A DNA stretch of 33,305 nt from Actinomycetota bacterium (GCA_028697145.1 JAQVFR010000014.1:1-33305); one strand, 5' to 3'; positions 23,842 to 31,665 are shown, counted from the first letter of the stretch. The notes: a model not told the origin generated them from the sequence alone. Translations and numbers: made by a program.

Positions 23842-23943
23842 TCAGGTTTCTCCGCTGCAGCCGCGAGCCCTGAACAGCAGCACGGCCGCGATCACGAGGA
23901 CGATCAGGACGATAACCTGCAGCCATTTCCTGTAATCTCTCAT
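23842..23943 (-). CDS. 33-residue single-pass membrane protein
   Basis: ATG 23943 follows a canonical GGAGGG with eight to nine bases of spacing. The product runs from MRDYRKWLQ through a hydrophobic helix (VIVLIVLVIAAVLLF) to a short tail with GCSGET and a TGA stop. The basic N-terminus and uninterrupted helix make a small N-in membrane protein likely. It is downstream of the CoA-transferase gene on the same strand, beyond a terminator-like hairpin, so it may be an independent unit or a read-through partner. The function is unknown. Confidence 0.5.
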   Translation of the reverse strand: MRDYRKWLQVIVLIVLVIAAVLLFRARGCSGET

Positions 23944-24039
23944 GGCTTTATCCCTCCACCATCATCATCGTGCGCGGGCCCCTCGAGCTTGAATCGCGGG
24001 CGGTCACGACCGCCGGCTAACACGAGCGGGGACATGAAG

Positions 24040-24066
24040 AGCGGAGCCGGACGGGCCGGCTCCGCT
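24040..24066 (-). terminator. Terminator-like hairpin downstream of the CoA-transferase gene
   Basis: An 11-base-pair perfect stem (AGCGGAGCCGG with CCGGCTCCGCT) encloses a five-base loop, 20 bases after the CoA-transferase stop. On the minus strand it is followed by CTTCATGT, a weak T-tract, so the hairpin is strong but termination may be partial. Confidence 0.6.
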
Positions 24067-24086
24067 TCTCGGGCGCCGGATGTTCC

Positions 24087-25427
24087 CTAGGCTTTGCAGG
24101 CTTCCTCGTGTTCGGGAAATATGAAGTACTTGACGTCCTTGGCGTACTGTATCAACTCTCCCTTGAAGTCGGGGTGAGCGATGGAAGTGAGGGCCTGGGC
24201 CCGCTCCCGCATGGTCTTGCCCTTGAGGTTGACCACGCCGTACTCGGTGGCCACGTACATGGTATCGGTACGGGTGAGGGTGACCGTGGCACCTTCCCTG
24301 AGGTGGGGCACTATCTTGGACACCATCTCGCCCCTGGCCTTGTCGAAGGCGGTGGAGTGGGTCGCGATGAAGGCCCTGCCGCCCTTAGCCATGTAAGCGC
24401 CGCGCGTGAAGTCGACCTGCCCGCCGGTCGCGCTGTACTGGTAGGGGCCGATGGACTCCGAGGCGCACTGCCCGGTGATGTCTATCTCCAGGGTGGAGTT
24501 TATGGCCACCATGTTGTCGTTTCTGGCCACGTTGTTGGGATCGTTGTTGTAGGAGATGGGGGAGAGGTAGACCATGGGGTTCCCGTCCAGCCACTGGTAG
24601 AGCTCGTTGGAGCCGGCGGAGAAGAAGGCGTTGAACTGGAACGGGTACCAGGTCTTCCTGCTGTTGTCCAGGGCCCCCGCCTCGAAGAGCTTCATTATGG
24701 CGTCGGGGATCATCTCCGTGTAGCAGCCCAGGTGCTTTTTCTCCAGGAGACACTCGCCGATGGCATTGGGCACGGCCCCGATGCCCAGCTGGATGGTGTC
24801 GCCGTCATGAATGTACCCGGCGATGTTCTCGGCGATGGCCCGGTCGACGTCGATGACGGGCTCGGGGGGGACGGGGAATAGCGGGGCGTGGTGCTCGACC
24901 ACCGTCTCTACCTGGGAGATATGCCAGAAATTGCGTCCGTACACGGTGGGCACGTTCTCGTTCACCTCTACGATCAGGCGGTCCAGGGTATGCACCACGT
25001 CCAGGAAGTTGCCGGATACCCCGCAGCTCATGTATCCGTGCCGGTCCATGGGCCCCGCCTGGGTGATGACCGTCTTATAGCCCGCGTACTCCGAGGCGAG
25101 GCGCGGGAGGTCGGAGAAGTGGAAGGGGGTGTGCTCGCTTATGCCCTCATGCAGCGCCTGCCGGTCGAGGGGAGTCGCGTAGAGGTTGTTGAACTTGATG
25201 TGCCTGCTCATCTCCTCGGAGAGGATCTTGTACGTGGGCGCGAGCATGATCAGGCCTCCGAAGACGACGTCTTTCAGTTCCTCCGCCCGGTCGAATAGGG
25301 CGTCCAGGATGCCGGTCGGCGCCATGGAGCCGCTGCCGCAGAACAGCTTGTCGCCGTCCCTGATGCTCTTCGCCGCCTCCTCGGCGGTGGTCAGCTTCCT
25401 CTTGTATTCCTCTCCCCATTTGTTCAC
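24087..25427 (-). CDS. Acetyl-CoA hydrolase/transferase family protein (probable CoA-transferase)
   Basis: The 446-residue product matches the class-I-type CoA-transferase family that includes 4-hydroxybutyrate CoA-transferase, butyryl-CoA:acetate CoA-transferase and acetyl-CoA hydrolase. The CoA-binding loop GIGAVPNA is at residues 215-222. The catalytic Glu that forms the glutamyl-CoA intermediate is Glu238 in CYTEM. The GGQVDF and ATEYGVVNLKGKTMRERA segments are typical. It would exchange CoA between short acyl groups in the cytoplasm, in fermentation or acyl salvage; the substrate is not decided by sequence alone. GTG 25427 follows AGAAGGAGGG with six bases of spacing. The transcript seems to have a leader of about 260 bases. 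Confidence 0.88.
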   Translation of the reverse strand: MNKWGEEYKRKLTTAEEAAKSIRDGDKLFCGSGSMAPTGILDALFDRAEELKDVVFGGLIMLAPTYKILSEEMSRHIKFNNLYATPLDRQALHEGISEHTPFHFSDLPRLASEYAGYKTVITQAGPMDRHGYMSCGVSGNFLDVVHTLDRLIVEVNENVPTVYGRNFWHISQVETVVEHHAPLFPVPPEPVIDVDRAIAENIAGYIHDGDTIQLGIGAVPNAIGECLLEKKHLGCYTEMIPDAIMKLFEAGALDNSRKTWYPFQFNAFFSAGSNELYQWLDGNPMVYLSPISYNNDPNNVARNDNMVAINSTLEIDITGQCASESIGPYQYSATGGQVDFTRGAYMAKGGRAFIATHSTAFDKARGEMVSKIVPHLREGATVTLTRTDTMYVATEYGVVNLKGKTMRERAQALTSIAHPDFKGELIQYAKDVKYFIFPEHEEACKA

Positions 25428-25605
25428 CGGAGCCCTCCTTCTGCTCTTGATGACGTGTGCACTTCACCCGTTGCGGGACGGGACGGCTATGGGAACGGCG
25501 GAGCCCGCCAGGGTGAACCGCCGCATTAAACGGAACGGGGGCGGGCTTGAACCAGCCCTGCCGGAAAGCCCCCGCAAGGAAAAGGCGAGGCAGGTATGCC
25601 ACGCC

Positions 25606-25680
25606 TTACTCGTGCCGCGATCCCTGCTCCCACTGGAAAACGTACGTTGCTACGAACAGCCATATTAAGTCCAGATTCAT
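25606..25680 (-). CDS. Possible 24-residue leader peptide
   Basis: ATG 25680 lies only about nine bases after the predicted transcription start and opens a 24-codon frame reading MNLDLIWLFVATYVFQWEQG before a short polar end and TAA. The hydrophobic N-terminal half could be a small membrane peptide or leader peptide. There is no ribosome-binding site, so it may be chance. Confidence 0.22.
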   Translation of the reverse strand: MNLDLIWLFVATYVFQWEQGSRHE

Positions 25681-25695
25681 ACTTAGTACGCACAC

Positions 25696-25724
25696 ATTCT
25701 ACAATAGCGCTCAGGCTCTGGCAA
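25696..25724 (-). promoter_or_regulatory. Sigma-70-type promoter for the CoA-transferase gene
   Basis: On the minus strand TTGCCA (25719-25724) and TAGAAT (25696-25701) are separated by 17 bases. The predicted start near 25689 leaves a leader of about 260 bases before GTG 25427. It lies about 60 bases after the sigH-like stop, so the two genes can be expressed separately. Confidence 0.55.
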
Positions 25725-25785
25725 CCCGGACGGGACGCGTATTCCGGAGTATGAGGTCTCGGATGGGCGCAGGAAAGAGAGCGGG

Positions 25786-26445
25786 CTAGTTCAGCAGCGG
25801 CTCGACGTGGTTCTTGATCTTCACCTTGATGCGGCAGAGGGCGTTGTCCACCACCTTGGTGTCGCGCCTGATCTCTTCCGCGATCTCCTTGTAGCTCTTT
25901 CCCTCGAGGTAGGAGACCAGGACCTTCCATTCCAGGCCGCTCAGCTTCTCCTTGAGGATGCAGATGATGCGCGATACCTCGTCCTCGAAGATGTAGAGTT
26001 CCAGCGGGTCCTCCGCCTTCGTGCTCACCCCGCCCCCGGCGTAGTACACCACGTCCCCGCTCTCGTCGAAGACGTTGGCCTCGAGGGAGCGGTAGCAGCT
26101 CAGGGGGTTATGTTTTTTGCGGGTATGGGTCTTTACCGCCGTTATTATCTGGCGGGTGATGCACAGCACGGCGAAGGAGCGGAAGGAGCAGATGTCGTTG
26201 AACTTGTAGTCACGGATCGCCTTGTAAAGGCCGATCATGCCCTCCTGGATGGTGTCGTCATGCTCCGCTCCATCAAGGAAGTAAGACTTGGCTTTAACGT
26301 GCACCAGGTACTGGTATTTGTTGAGCAGGTAAGCTTCCGCGAGCGAGTCGCCCCGCCGGGTGCAGGATATCAGGTCCTCATCGCTCATCTCGTCGTAGGT
26401 GGCTTCCAGGCAATAGACAGGTCTGGTCTTTTCCTTTACCGGCAA
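25786..26445 (-). CDS. sigH: Sigma factor of the SigH/Spo0H type
   Basis: The 219-residue product aligns by eye along its length with Bacillus subtilis SigH. Region 2.1/2.2 is AYLLNKYQYLVHVKAKSYFLDGAEHDDTIQEGMIGLYKAIRDYK. Region 2.3/2.4 is SFRSFAVLCITRQIITAVKTHTRKKHNPL, and region 4.2 is VLVSYLEGKSYKEIAEEIRRDTKVVDNALCRIK with its helix-turn-helix. SigH directs RNA polymerase to transition-phase and early sporulation or competence genes in Firmicutes. Here the targets are unknown and no sporulation gene is nearby. The TTG at 26445 follows AAGGAGGGG; the ATG one base before it is out of frame and soon stops. The promoter sits in an AT-rich block. Confidence 0.88.
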   Translation of the reverse strand: MPVKEKTRPVYCLEATYDEMSDEDLISCTRRGDSLAEAYLLNKYQYLVHVKAKSYFLDGAEHDDTIQEGMIGLYKAIRDYKFNDICSFRSFAVLCITRQIITAVKTHTRKKHNPLSCYRSLEANVFDESGDVVYYAGGGVSTKAEDPLELYIFEDEVSRIICILKEKLSGLEWKVLVSYLEGKSYKEIAEEIRRDTKVVDNALCRIKVKIKNHVEPLLN

Positions 26446-26468
26446 GCCATCCCCTCCTTAATTCCAGC

Positions 26469-26570
26469 AGCCCACATCTGGTATATTTTCAGCTATAATA
26501 ATCCATATATATAGGTTATGTCAATATCTTGTGGAGCTATTGTTCAAATAGACACAACATAATGTGGGCT
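26469..26570. repeat. 9-bp inverted repeats flanking an AT-rich promoter island
   Basis: AGCCCACAT (26469-26477) and its exact complement ATGTGGGCT (26562-26570) enclose 84 bases that are far richer in A and T than anything around them. The island contains the sigH-like promoter and several TATATA runs. Confidence 0.5.
26495..26524 (-). promoter_or_regulatory. Promoter of the sigH-like gene
   Basis: On the minus strand a perfect TTGACA (26519-26524) is followed after 18 bases by TATTAT (26495-26500). This gives a start about 40-45 bases before TTG 26445. It lies in the AT-rich island bounded by the AGCCCACAT inverted repeats. Confidence 0.55.
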
Positions 26571-26669
26571 CCAGGCGCCCCCTCCGCCCGGTCCCCGCTT
26601 GCGTGCGTCCGTGCGCCTTCTGCGCGGTGGGGGGCGCCTGCGAGCGGGGGATAGGCGGCCGAGGGGGGT

Positions 26670-26675
26670 TATAAT
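26670..26675 (+). promoter_or_regulatory. -10 element before the UDG-like gene
   Basis: A perfect TATAAT lies 56 bases before GTG 26732, with no recognisable -35 hexamer in the G-rich sequence upstream. Confidence 0.35.
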
Positions 26676-26731
26676 GGTCATGGCGTTAAGGAAGCCGCTC
26701 GAGGGACGAAACCTGTGAGGAGACGTTTGAC

Positions 26732-27322
26732 GTGCATGGGGACAGCGTAAACCGGTCTATCAGGGAAAAGCTCCATGCCGACCTGCGCGCCCTATCCACC
26801 GCCGTGGCTGGTTGCCGGTCCTGTCCGGGCGGGGGAAAGGGGATTGCCGGCGCGGGCGATGCGGGCGCGGACCTATTCCTCCTGGCGGGGATGCCCGGTC
26901 CTGGCGCCGCCGCGGGAAATCCCTGGGGAAACTGGCGTGGACAGCTCCTGGCGAAGGTCTGCGGCGAGTGGGGCTGGGACGCGGAGGGGGCATATTTCTC
27001 GACCGCTCTGCGCTGCCGCCTGCCGAAGGTGACGCGCCGGGAGGTGCGCCGCTGCGCCCCCTTTCTCGCGGACGAGATCTTCCTGGTGGGCCCGCGCCTC
27101 GTGGTGGTCTCCGGCAAGGTGGCCGCCGTGGCGCTGCGCGAGGCCCTGGGCGGCGAGATACCAGATAATCCCAGGGCAGGGGATACCTGCTCGCTTTATG
27201 CGACTACCTTCCTCTTCGAGCTCGACGTGGCCAGGGTGGAAAAGGAGAAGGACGCGGCGGAGACGTTCTGGCATATCCTGCGCCGGGTGGAGGAGATCCT
27301 TGCCGTGCGGGCGGCGCCGTAG
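26732..27322 (+). CDS. Degenerate Fe-S uracil-DNA-glycosylase-like protein
   Basis: The 196-residue product keeps the frame of family-4/5 uracil-DNA glycosylases. It has CRSC near the N-terminus (Cys28, Cys31), a strand ending ADLFLLAGMPG, GNWRGQLLAKVCGEWGW, then ALRCRLPKVTRREVRRCAPFLADEIFLVGPRLVVVSGKVA with Cys95 and Cys108. These four cysteines match the [4Fe-4S] ligands. But the catalytic GEAPGxxED motif reads AGMPGPGAAAG and the C-terminal HPS motif is absent (TCSLYATTFLFEL). Base excision is therefore unlikely; it may bind DNA or RNA, or be a related phosphoribosyl-type enzyme. The GTG 26732 start follows TGAGGAGA. It is transcribed away from sigH. Confidence 0.68.
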   Translation: MHGDSVNRSIREKLHADLRALSTAVAGCRSCPGGGKGIAGAGDAGADLFLLAGMPGPGAAAGNPWGNWRGQLLAKVCGEWGWDAEGAYFSTALRCRLPKVTRREVRRCAPFLADEIFLVGPRLVVVSGKVAAVALREALGGEIPDNPRAGDTCSLYATTFLFELDVARVEKEKDAAETFWHILRRVEEILAVRAAP

Positions 27323-27444
27323 CTCCAGCCGCGGGCCCGGAGCCGGGCGTCCCTCGCGGGCGGGAGATGCCGGGGGTAGATCTGTTGAACGCTTTCGAGT
27401 TATCTGTTTTACTTAAGCGGACGAGAGGGGCGGAAGGAGGGAAG

Positions 27445-28362
27445 ATGGACAGAAGGGCTCGCCTGGAAAGGTTCCTGCACAAGTACTATATCCTTTTCCG
27501 ACTCAAGACCATGTTCATCTATATCTTCCCCACCACCCTCGGGTTCGCCACCTCCGCCGCCACGGGCGGGAGCATACCGGGATACAAGATAGCCCTTATG
27601 TACCTGGGGTTTCTCTGCGGGTCCTTCTTCTCCAGCTCCCTCAACTTCTATGCCGACGTAGAGTCGGACCGCCTGCACAACGACATGTACAAGGGAGACC
27701 TGCACATGTCCGACCAGCCCTTCGCCACGGGGGACATGAGCGGGCTGGAGACGGTACTGCTCTTTACGCTGACGGGCCTGGGTTGCATCGGCTTCTCGCT
27801 GCTGGTCAACGTGGAGTTCACCATCTTCATGATCGCGTCGGTGCTCATCCTCGGCGTCCTCTATTCCCACCCCTGGTTCCACTTCAAGAACAGGCCGGTG
27901 CTCGACATCGTCACCAACGGGGTGGGAGCCGTCGTCCTGCTCGTCGCGGGTTGGAAGGCGGTCAACCCCGCCACCTGGCCCCCCGCCTGGCCGCTGGTCT
28001 TCGGCTTCCTCTTCTCGGCCACCCTGTACATGCCCAGCATGGCCAACGACGTGCCCTTCGACGAGGCGGCGGGATACCGCACCTCGGGGGTGGTCTTCGG
28101 GGCCAAGCGCACCATAGACGCCATGATCCCCATGTGCGTGCTCATGTTGCCGGTGGTGGTCCTGAGCCTCGTCCTGCCGGCACCGGGTGTCTTCAAGCTC
28201 TTCATCGCCCTGGCCTATCCCGGGGCCATCGTCTTCACCATCGGCATGCACCTGCTGTGGCGGCCGCCCCACATCCGCTTCAATGCCGGTCTGCTGGTCT
28301 ATCCCATCCTGGCCATGCTCGTGTTCTATTTCGTCTACGGGGTCAACGCCGTGCTCGATTAG
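27445..28362 (+). CDS. UbiA-family prenyltransferase
   Basis: The 305-residue integral membrane product has about eight or nine helices. The two Asp-rich motifs that bind Mg2+-diphosphate are present: NFYADVESD (Asn67, Asp71, Asp75) in the first cytoplasmic loop, and NDVPFDEAAGYRT (Asp202, Asp206) in the second. UbiA enzymes move a prenyl chain onto an aromatic ring, a heme, a chlorophyll or a glycerol phosphate; the acceptor is not evident here. Roles in quinone, archaeal-type ether-lipid or carotenoid-linked pathways are possible. The ATG at 27445 follows GGAAGGAGGG. The gene precedes dnaK but is separated by a 226-base promoter region. Confidence 0.85.
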   Translation: MDRRARLERFLHKYYILFRLKTMFIYIFPTTLGFATSAATGGSIPGYKIALMYLGFLCGSFFSSSLNFYADVESDRLHNDMYKGDLHMSDQPFATGDMSGLETVLLFTLTGLGCIGFSLLVNVEFTIFMIASVLILGVLYSHPWFHFKNRPVLDIVTNGVGAVVLLVAGWKAVNPATWPPAWPLVFGFLFSATLYMPSMANDVPFDEAAGYRTSGVVFGAKRTIDAMIPMCVLMLPVVVLSLVLPAPGVFKLFIALAYPGAIVFTIGMHLLWRPPHIRFNAGLLVYPILAMLVFYFVYGVNAVLD

Positions 28363-28498
28363 GGCCGGAGAACGTCCCGACGGGTCCCGCTTATCCCTGG
28401 CGCCTGTCCCTGCGGCGCCCGCGCTGTGGATTCCCCATGCGGTAAAAAGCCTGCTCATGGCCATTTTAGAATAAGTTAATGTACCTATATTAAGATTC

Positions 28499-28527
28499 TT
28501 GACAACATGATTATAAAGAGTTATATT
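28499..28527 (+). promoter_or_regulatory. Promoter of the dnaK operon
   Basis: TTGACA (28499-28504) and TATATT (28522-28527) are separated by 17 bases, 62 bases before dnaK. The region is AT-rich. No CIRCE element and no complete HAIR (CTTGAGT-N7-ACTCAAG) is seen; CTTGACA overlapping the -35 is the nearest half-site. Confidence 0.7.
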
Positions 28528-28588
28528 AATAGAGGATTTGCCCGATCAATAGGGAAACCCCATATTTTCATGAAGGAGGAAGAGAGAT

Positions 28589-30427
28589 ATGGCGAAAACA
28601 GTAGGAATCGACCTGGGCACCACCAACTCGGTCGTTGCCGTCCTCGAGGGCGGCGAGCCCGTTGTCATACCCAACAGCGAAGGCGGGAGGACCACGCCGT
28701 CCGTGGTCGCCGTGTCCAAGACGGGTGAATGGCTGGTGGGACAGGTGGCAAAGCGCCAGGCTGTGACCAACCCCGATAACACCGTCGCGTCCATCAAGAG
28801 GAAGATGGGCACCACCGAGAAGGTCAAGCTGGGGGATGCCGACTACAGCCCGCAGGAGATCTCGGCGAAGGTCCTGCAGAAGATGAAGGCGGACGCGGAG
28901 GAGTACCTGGGCGAGAAGATCACCGACGCCGTGGTCACCGTCCCCGCTTACTTCAATGATTCCCAGCGGACCGCTACCAAGGAGGCCGGCCGCATCGCCG
29001 GGCTCAACGTCCTGCGCATCATCAACGAGCCCACCGCGTCAGCCCTGGCCTACGGCCTGGACAAGGAGAGCGACCAGACCATCCTCGTCTTCGACCTCGG
29101 CGGCGGGACCTTCGACGTGTCCATCCTGGACATCGGCGAGGGAGTCTTCGAGGTGAAGTCCACCGCCGGCAACACTCAGCTGGGAGGCGATGACTGGGAC
29201 CAGCGCATCATCGACTGGATGGCCGACGACTTCAAGTCAAAGAACGGCGTCGACCTGCGCGAGGACAAGATGGCCCTGCAGAGGTTGAAGGAGGCGGCGG
29301 AGAAGGCCAAGATAGAGCTTTCCACCACCAACTCGACCAACATCAACCTGCCCTTCGTCACCGCGACGCCGGACGGGCCGCTGCACCTTGACATGACCCT
29401 CTCGCGCTCGGAGTTCGAGAAGATGACCGCCGACCTGCTGGAGAAGTGCGTGGGTCCCTTCAAGCGCGCCCTCAAGGACGCCAACCTGGACCCCAAGAAC
29501 ATCGACCACGTCATCCTGGTGGGCGGCTCAACGCGCATGCCCATGGTGCAGGACATGGTACGCAAGCTCAGCGGCGGCAAGGAGCCCCACAAGGGGATCA
29601 ACCCCGACGAGGTGGTGGCCATGGGGGCCGCCATCCAGGCGGGCGTGCTCAAGGGCGAGGTCAAGGACATCCTGCTCCTGGACGTGACGCCGCTTTCCCT
29701 GGGCATCGAGACCCTGGGTGGGGTGTTCACCAAGCTCATCGAGCGCAACACCACCATCCCCACGCGCAGGAGCGAGATCTTCACCACGGCGGCGGACGGC
29801 CAGAACAGCGTGGATATCAAGGTCTATCAGGGCGAGAGGGAGATGGCCGCTTACAACAAGCTCATCGGTAACTTCAACCTCGTGGGTATACCGCCCGCGC
29901 CGCGCGGCGTGCCCCAGATCGAGGTGGCCTTCGACATCGACGCCGACGGGATCCTGCACGTCTCGGCCAAGGACCTGGCCACGGGCAACGAGCAGAAGAT
30001 CACCATCACCGCCTCGAGCGGCCTGGGCGAGGACGAGATCGAGAAGATGGTCAAGGACGCCGAGGCCCATGCCGAGGAGGACCGGCGCAAGCGCGAGGAG
30101 GCGGACGTGCGCAACAACGCGGACAGCCTCGTATATACCACAGAGAAGAGCCTGCACGAGCTGGGCGATCAGGTATCGCCCGACGACCGCAAGGCCATCG
30201 AGACGGCGCTGGAGGAAGTGAAGGAAGCCCTCAAGGGCTCGGATATCGACGACATCAGGCGCAAAACCGAGATCCTCACCCAGGCCTCGTACAAGCTGGC
30301 CGAGCACATGTACGCGCAAGCCAAGACCGAGGGCGCCCACATGGGCCCCGAGGGAGACGGCAGCTACGGCGCCACCGAGGAAGCCGAGGGAGAGGTCATC
30401 GACGAAGCGGAATACGAGGAGATGTGA
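28589..30427 (+). CDS. dnaK: Molecular chaperone DnaK (Hsp70)
   Basis: The 612-residue product is a complete Hsp70. The ATPase domain begins [13 protein letters not shown], with phosphate-binding [13 protein letters not shown] near residue 170 and the adenosine motif GGSTRMP. The linker [13 protein letters not shown] leads to the substrate-binding domain and helical lid, and the tail ends in EYEEM. The short form near residues 80-100, lacking the segment present in proteobacterial DnaK, fits Gram-positive and actinobacterial types. It folds and remodels client proteins in the cytoplasm with ATP, aided by DnaJ and GrpE encoded downstream. The ATG follows AAGGAGGAAGAGAGAT. It is the first gene of the chaperone operon, under the TTGACA/TATATT promoter. 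Confidence 0.97.
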   Translation: MAKTVGIDLGTTNSVVAVLEGGEPVVIPNSEGGRTTPSVVAVSKTGEWLVGQVAKRQAVTNPDNTVASIKRKMGTTEKVKLGDADYSPQEISAKVLQKMKADAEEYLGEKITDAVVTVPAYFNDSQRTATKEAGRIAGLNVLRIINEPTASALAYGLDKESDQTILVFDLGGGTFDVSILDIGEGVFEVKSTAGNTQLGGDDWDQRIIDWMADDFKSKNGVDLREDKMALQRLKEAAEKAKIELSTTNSTNINLPFVTATPDGPLHLDMTLSRSEFEKMTADLLEKCVGPFKRALKDANLDPKNIDHVILVGGSTRMPMVQDMVRKLSGGKEPHKGINPDEVVAMGAAIQAGVLKGEVKDILLLDVTPLSLGIETLGGVFTKLIERNTTIPTRRSEIFTTAADGQNSVDIKVYQGEREMAAYNKLIGNFNLVGIPPAPRGVPQIEVAFDIDADGILHVSAKDLATGNEQKITITASSGLGEDEIEKMVKDAEAHAEEDRRKREEADVRNNADSLVYTTEKSLHELGDQVSPDDRKAIETALEEVKEALKGSDIDDIRRKTEILTQASYKLAEHMYAQAKTEGAHMGPEGDGSYGATEEAEGEVIDEAEYEEM

Positions 30428-30492
30428 TCCCCCTGGGATCGAGCGTAATGCCGCATGGCGGCGTGATCTCGAAAAGAGAGGAGGTGTGTCAC

Positions 30493-30954
30493 ATGGCTAT
30501 AGTGAGATGGGATCCGTTCCGGGACCTGATGAACCTGCAGGACGAGGTCAATAGCCTTTTCCGACGCAGCTTCTTCAGGGGAGCGGAGACTCCGGCGGCA
30601 GCGGAGACCGCGGCGGTATGGGCCCCCGCGCTCGATATGCACGAGAGCGAGGACAAGCTCACCGTGGAGGTTGAGCTGCCCGGCCTCGAGGCCAAGGACA
30701 TCGACATCTCGCTCGATGACGGTATCCTGCACATCAGGGGCGAGCGCAAGTTCGCCAGCGATGTCAAGGAGGAGAACTATCACCGCATCGAGCGGGCCTA
30801 TGGCTATTTCGAGCGCAACGTGCCCCTGCCGCGCAAGGTGGATCAGGACAAGGTTTCCGCGTCCGTCCAGGGAGGTGTGCTCAGGATAGAGCTGCCCAAG
30901 GCGGAGGAAGCCAAGCCCAAGCAGATCCCCATAAAGGTGGAGGAGGAGAAATAA
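30493..30954 (+). CDS. Hsp20-family small heat-shock protein
   Basis: The 153-residue product begins MAIVRWDPFRDLMNLQDEVNSLFRR, the usual Hsp20 N-terminus. It carries an alpha-crystallin domain (about 45-140) with WAPALDMHESEDKLTVEVELPGLEAKDIDISLDDGILHIRGER and the later VQGGVLRIELPKAEEAKPKQIPI ending, including the IPI (IxI) anchor for oligomer assembly. It would bind unfolding proteins without ATP and pass them to DnaK. ATG 30493 follows GAGAGGAGGTGTGTCAC. The gene sits between dnaK and grpE, which is unusual. Confidence 0.93.
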   Translation: MAIVRWDPFRDLMNLQDEVNSLFRRSFFRGAETPAAAETAAVWAPALDMHESEDKLTVEVELPGLEAKDIDISLDDGILHIRGERKFASDVKEENYHRIERAYGYFERNVPLPRKVDQDKVSASVQGGVLRIELPKAEEAKPKQIPIKVEEEK

Positions 30955-30978
30955 CCTCCTCCCCGGACGAAGCCATGA

Positions 30979-31005
30979 GGGGGCTGGCCGGATGGACCAG
31001 CCCCC
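30979..31005 (+). other. Intercistronic hairpin between hsp20 and grpE
   Basis: A nine-base-pair perfect stem (GGGGGCTGG with CCAGCCCCC) surrounds a nine-base loop in the 90-base gap between hsp20 and grpE. There is no T-tract, so it is more likely an RNA-stability or processing element than a terminator. Confidence 0.55.
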
Positions 31006-31044
31006 GCGCATGGGGAGCCCGGGAGGATAAGAGGTGAAAAACGA

Positions 31045-31638
31045 ATGAGTGAAGATAAGAGAGAGGCAAAGGAGAAAAAAGCCAGGACGGCCGGCGAGGA
31101 AGGCACCGCGGCCGATCCCGGGGAGAAAAGGCGCCGGCAGCTGCACGGCCTCACCAAGAAGGAGCTCGAGGACAGCGTGCTCGAGCTGGAGGGGCGCCTC
31201 GAGGAGTCACTTGCCAAGGCCGGGGAATACCTCGACGACGCGCAGAGGCAGAGAGCGGAGCTGGATAACTACCGCAAGAGGATGGTACGGGAGCAGACCC
31301 GCATCATCGAGAGCGCCAACCGCGCCCTCATGGCCGAGATGCTCCCGGTGATAGACAACCTGGAGCTGGCACTGGAGTCCAGCGGCGGCCGCGACGACAA
31401 GCTCGCGCAGGGCGTGCGCATGGTCTACGAGCAGCTCATGGAGATGCTGCGGAAAGAGGGGCTGGAGGAGATCAATCCGCAGGGCCACCGTTTCGACCCC
31501 GAGGTATGCGAGGCGGTGATGGCCGTGGTGAGCGATGACCACGAGGACGAGACCGTGGTCGAGGTGCACCAGAAGGGGTACAGGTACAAGGGCAACCTGC
31601 TGCGCCCCGCGCGGGCGACGGTGAGCCAGTGTAGTTAG
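31045..31638 (+). CDS. grpE: Nucleotide exchange factor GrpE
   Basis: The 197-residue product has a charged disordered start (about 1-30), a long coiled coil (about 30-95; LEDSVLELEGRLEESLAKAGEYLDDAQRQRAELDNYRKRM), and the C-terminal beta-rich domain ending GHRFDPEVCEAVMAVVSDDHEDETVVEVHQKGYRYKGNLLRPARATVSQ. GrpE dimers release ADP from DnaK. The ATG follows AAGAGGTGAAAAACGA. It lies in the chaperone operon. Confidence 0.95.
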   Translation: MSEDKREAKEKKARTAGEEGTAADPGEKRRRQLHGLTKKELEDSVLELEGRLEESLAKAGEYLDDAQRQRAELDNYRKRMVREQTRIIESANRALMAEMLPVIDNLELALESSGGRDDKLAQGVRMVYEQLMEMLRKEGLEEINPQGHRFDPEVCEAVMAVVSDDHEDETVVEVHQKGYRYKGNLLRPARATVSQCS

Positions 31639-31646
31639 GGCGCAAG

Positions 31647-31665
31647 ACCCCCACCCTGCGGGGGA
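31647..31665 (+). other. GC hairpin between grpE and dnaJ
   Basis: CCCCC and GGGGG with a seven-base loop can pair in the 65-base gap between grpE and dnaJ, followed by the AT-rich GAATATATAAGA. It could be a processing site, or the AT-rich run could be part of an internal promoter. Support is modest. Confidence 0.3.

Larger units (their letters stand above)
23724..24086. other. Intergenic region holding a small minus-strand gene and a terminator-like hairpin
   Basis: This 363-base gap lies between the polytopic membrane protein gene and the convergent CoA-transferase gene. It contains a 33-residue membrane-protein gene at 23842-23943 and a strong hairpin at 24040-24066, both listed separately. 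I see nothing else specific in it. Confidence 0.5.
25428..25785. other. Long leader region of the CoA-transferase gene
   Basis: This 358-base gap between the sigH-like gene and the CoA-transferase gene contains a well-formed minus-strand promoter and then about 260 bases before the start codon. The leader holds a 24-codon open frame and G/C-rich segments able to pair imperfectly (around 25535-25575). I recognise no known riboswitch. Confidence 0.5.

Noticed and set aside
27409-28464. 351-codon open frame on the minus strand
   Set aside because: Antisense to UbiA; low-complexity Asp/Glu/His/Gly shadow composition.
28363-28588. CIRCE or complete HAIR operator before dnaK
   Set aside because: Neither TTAGCACTC-N9-GAGTGCTAA nor CTTGAGT-N7-ACTCAAG is present; only a CTTGACA half-site overlaps the -35.
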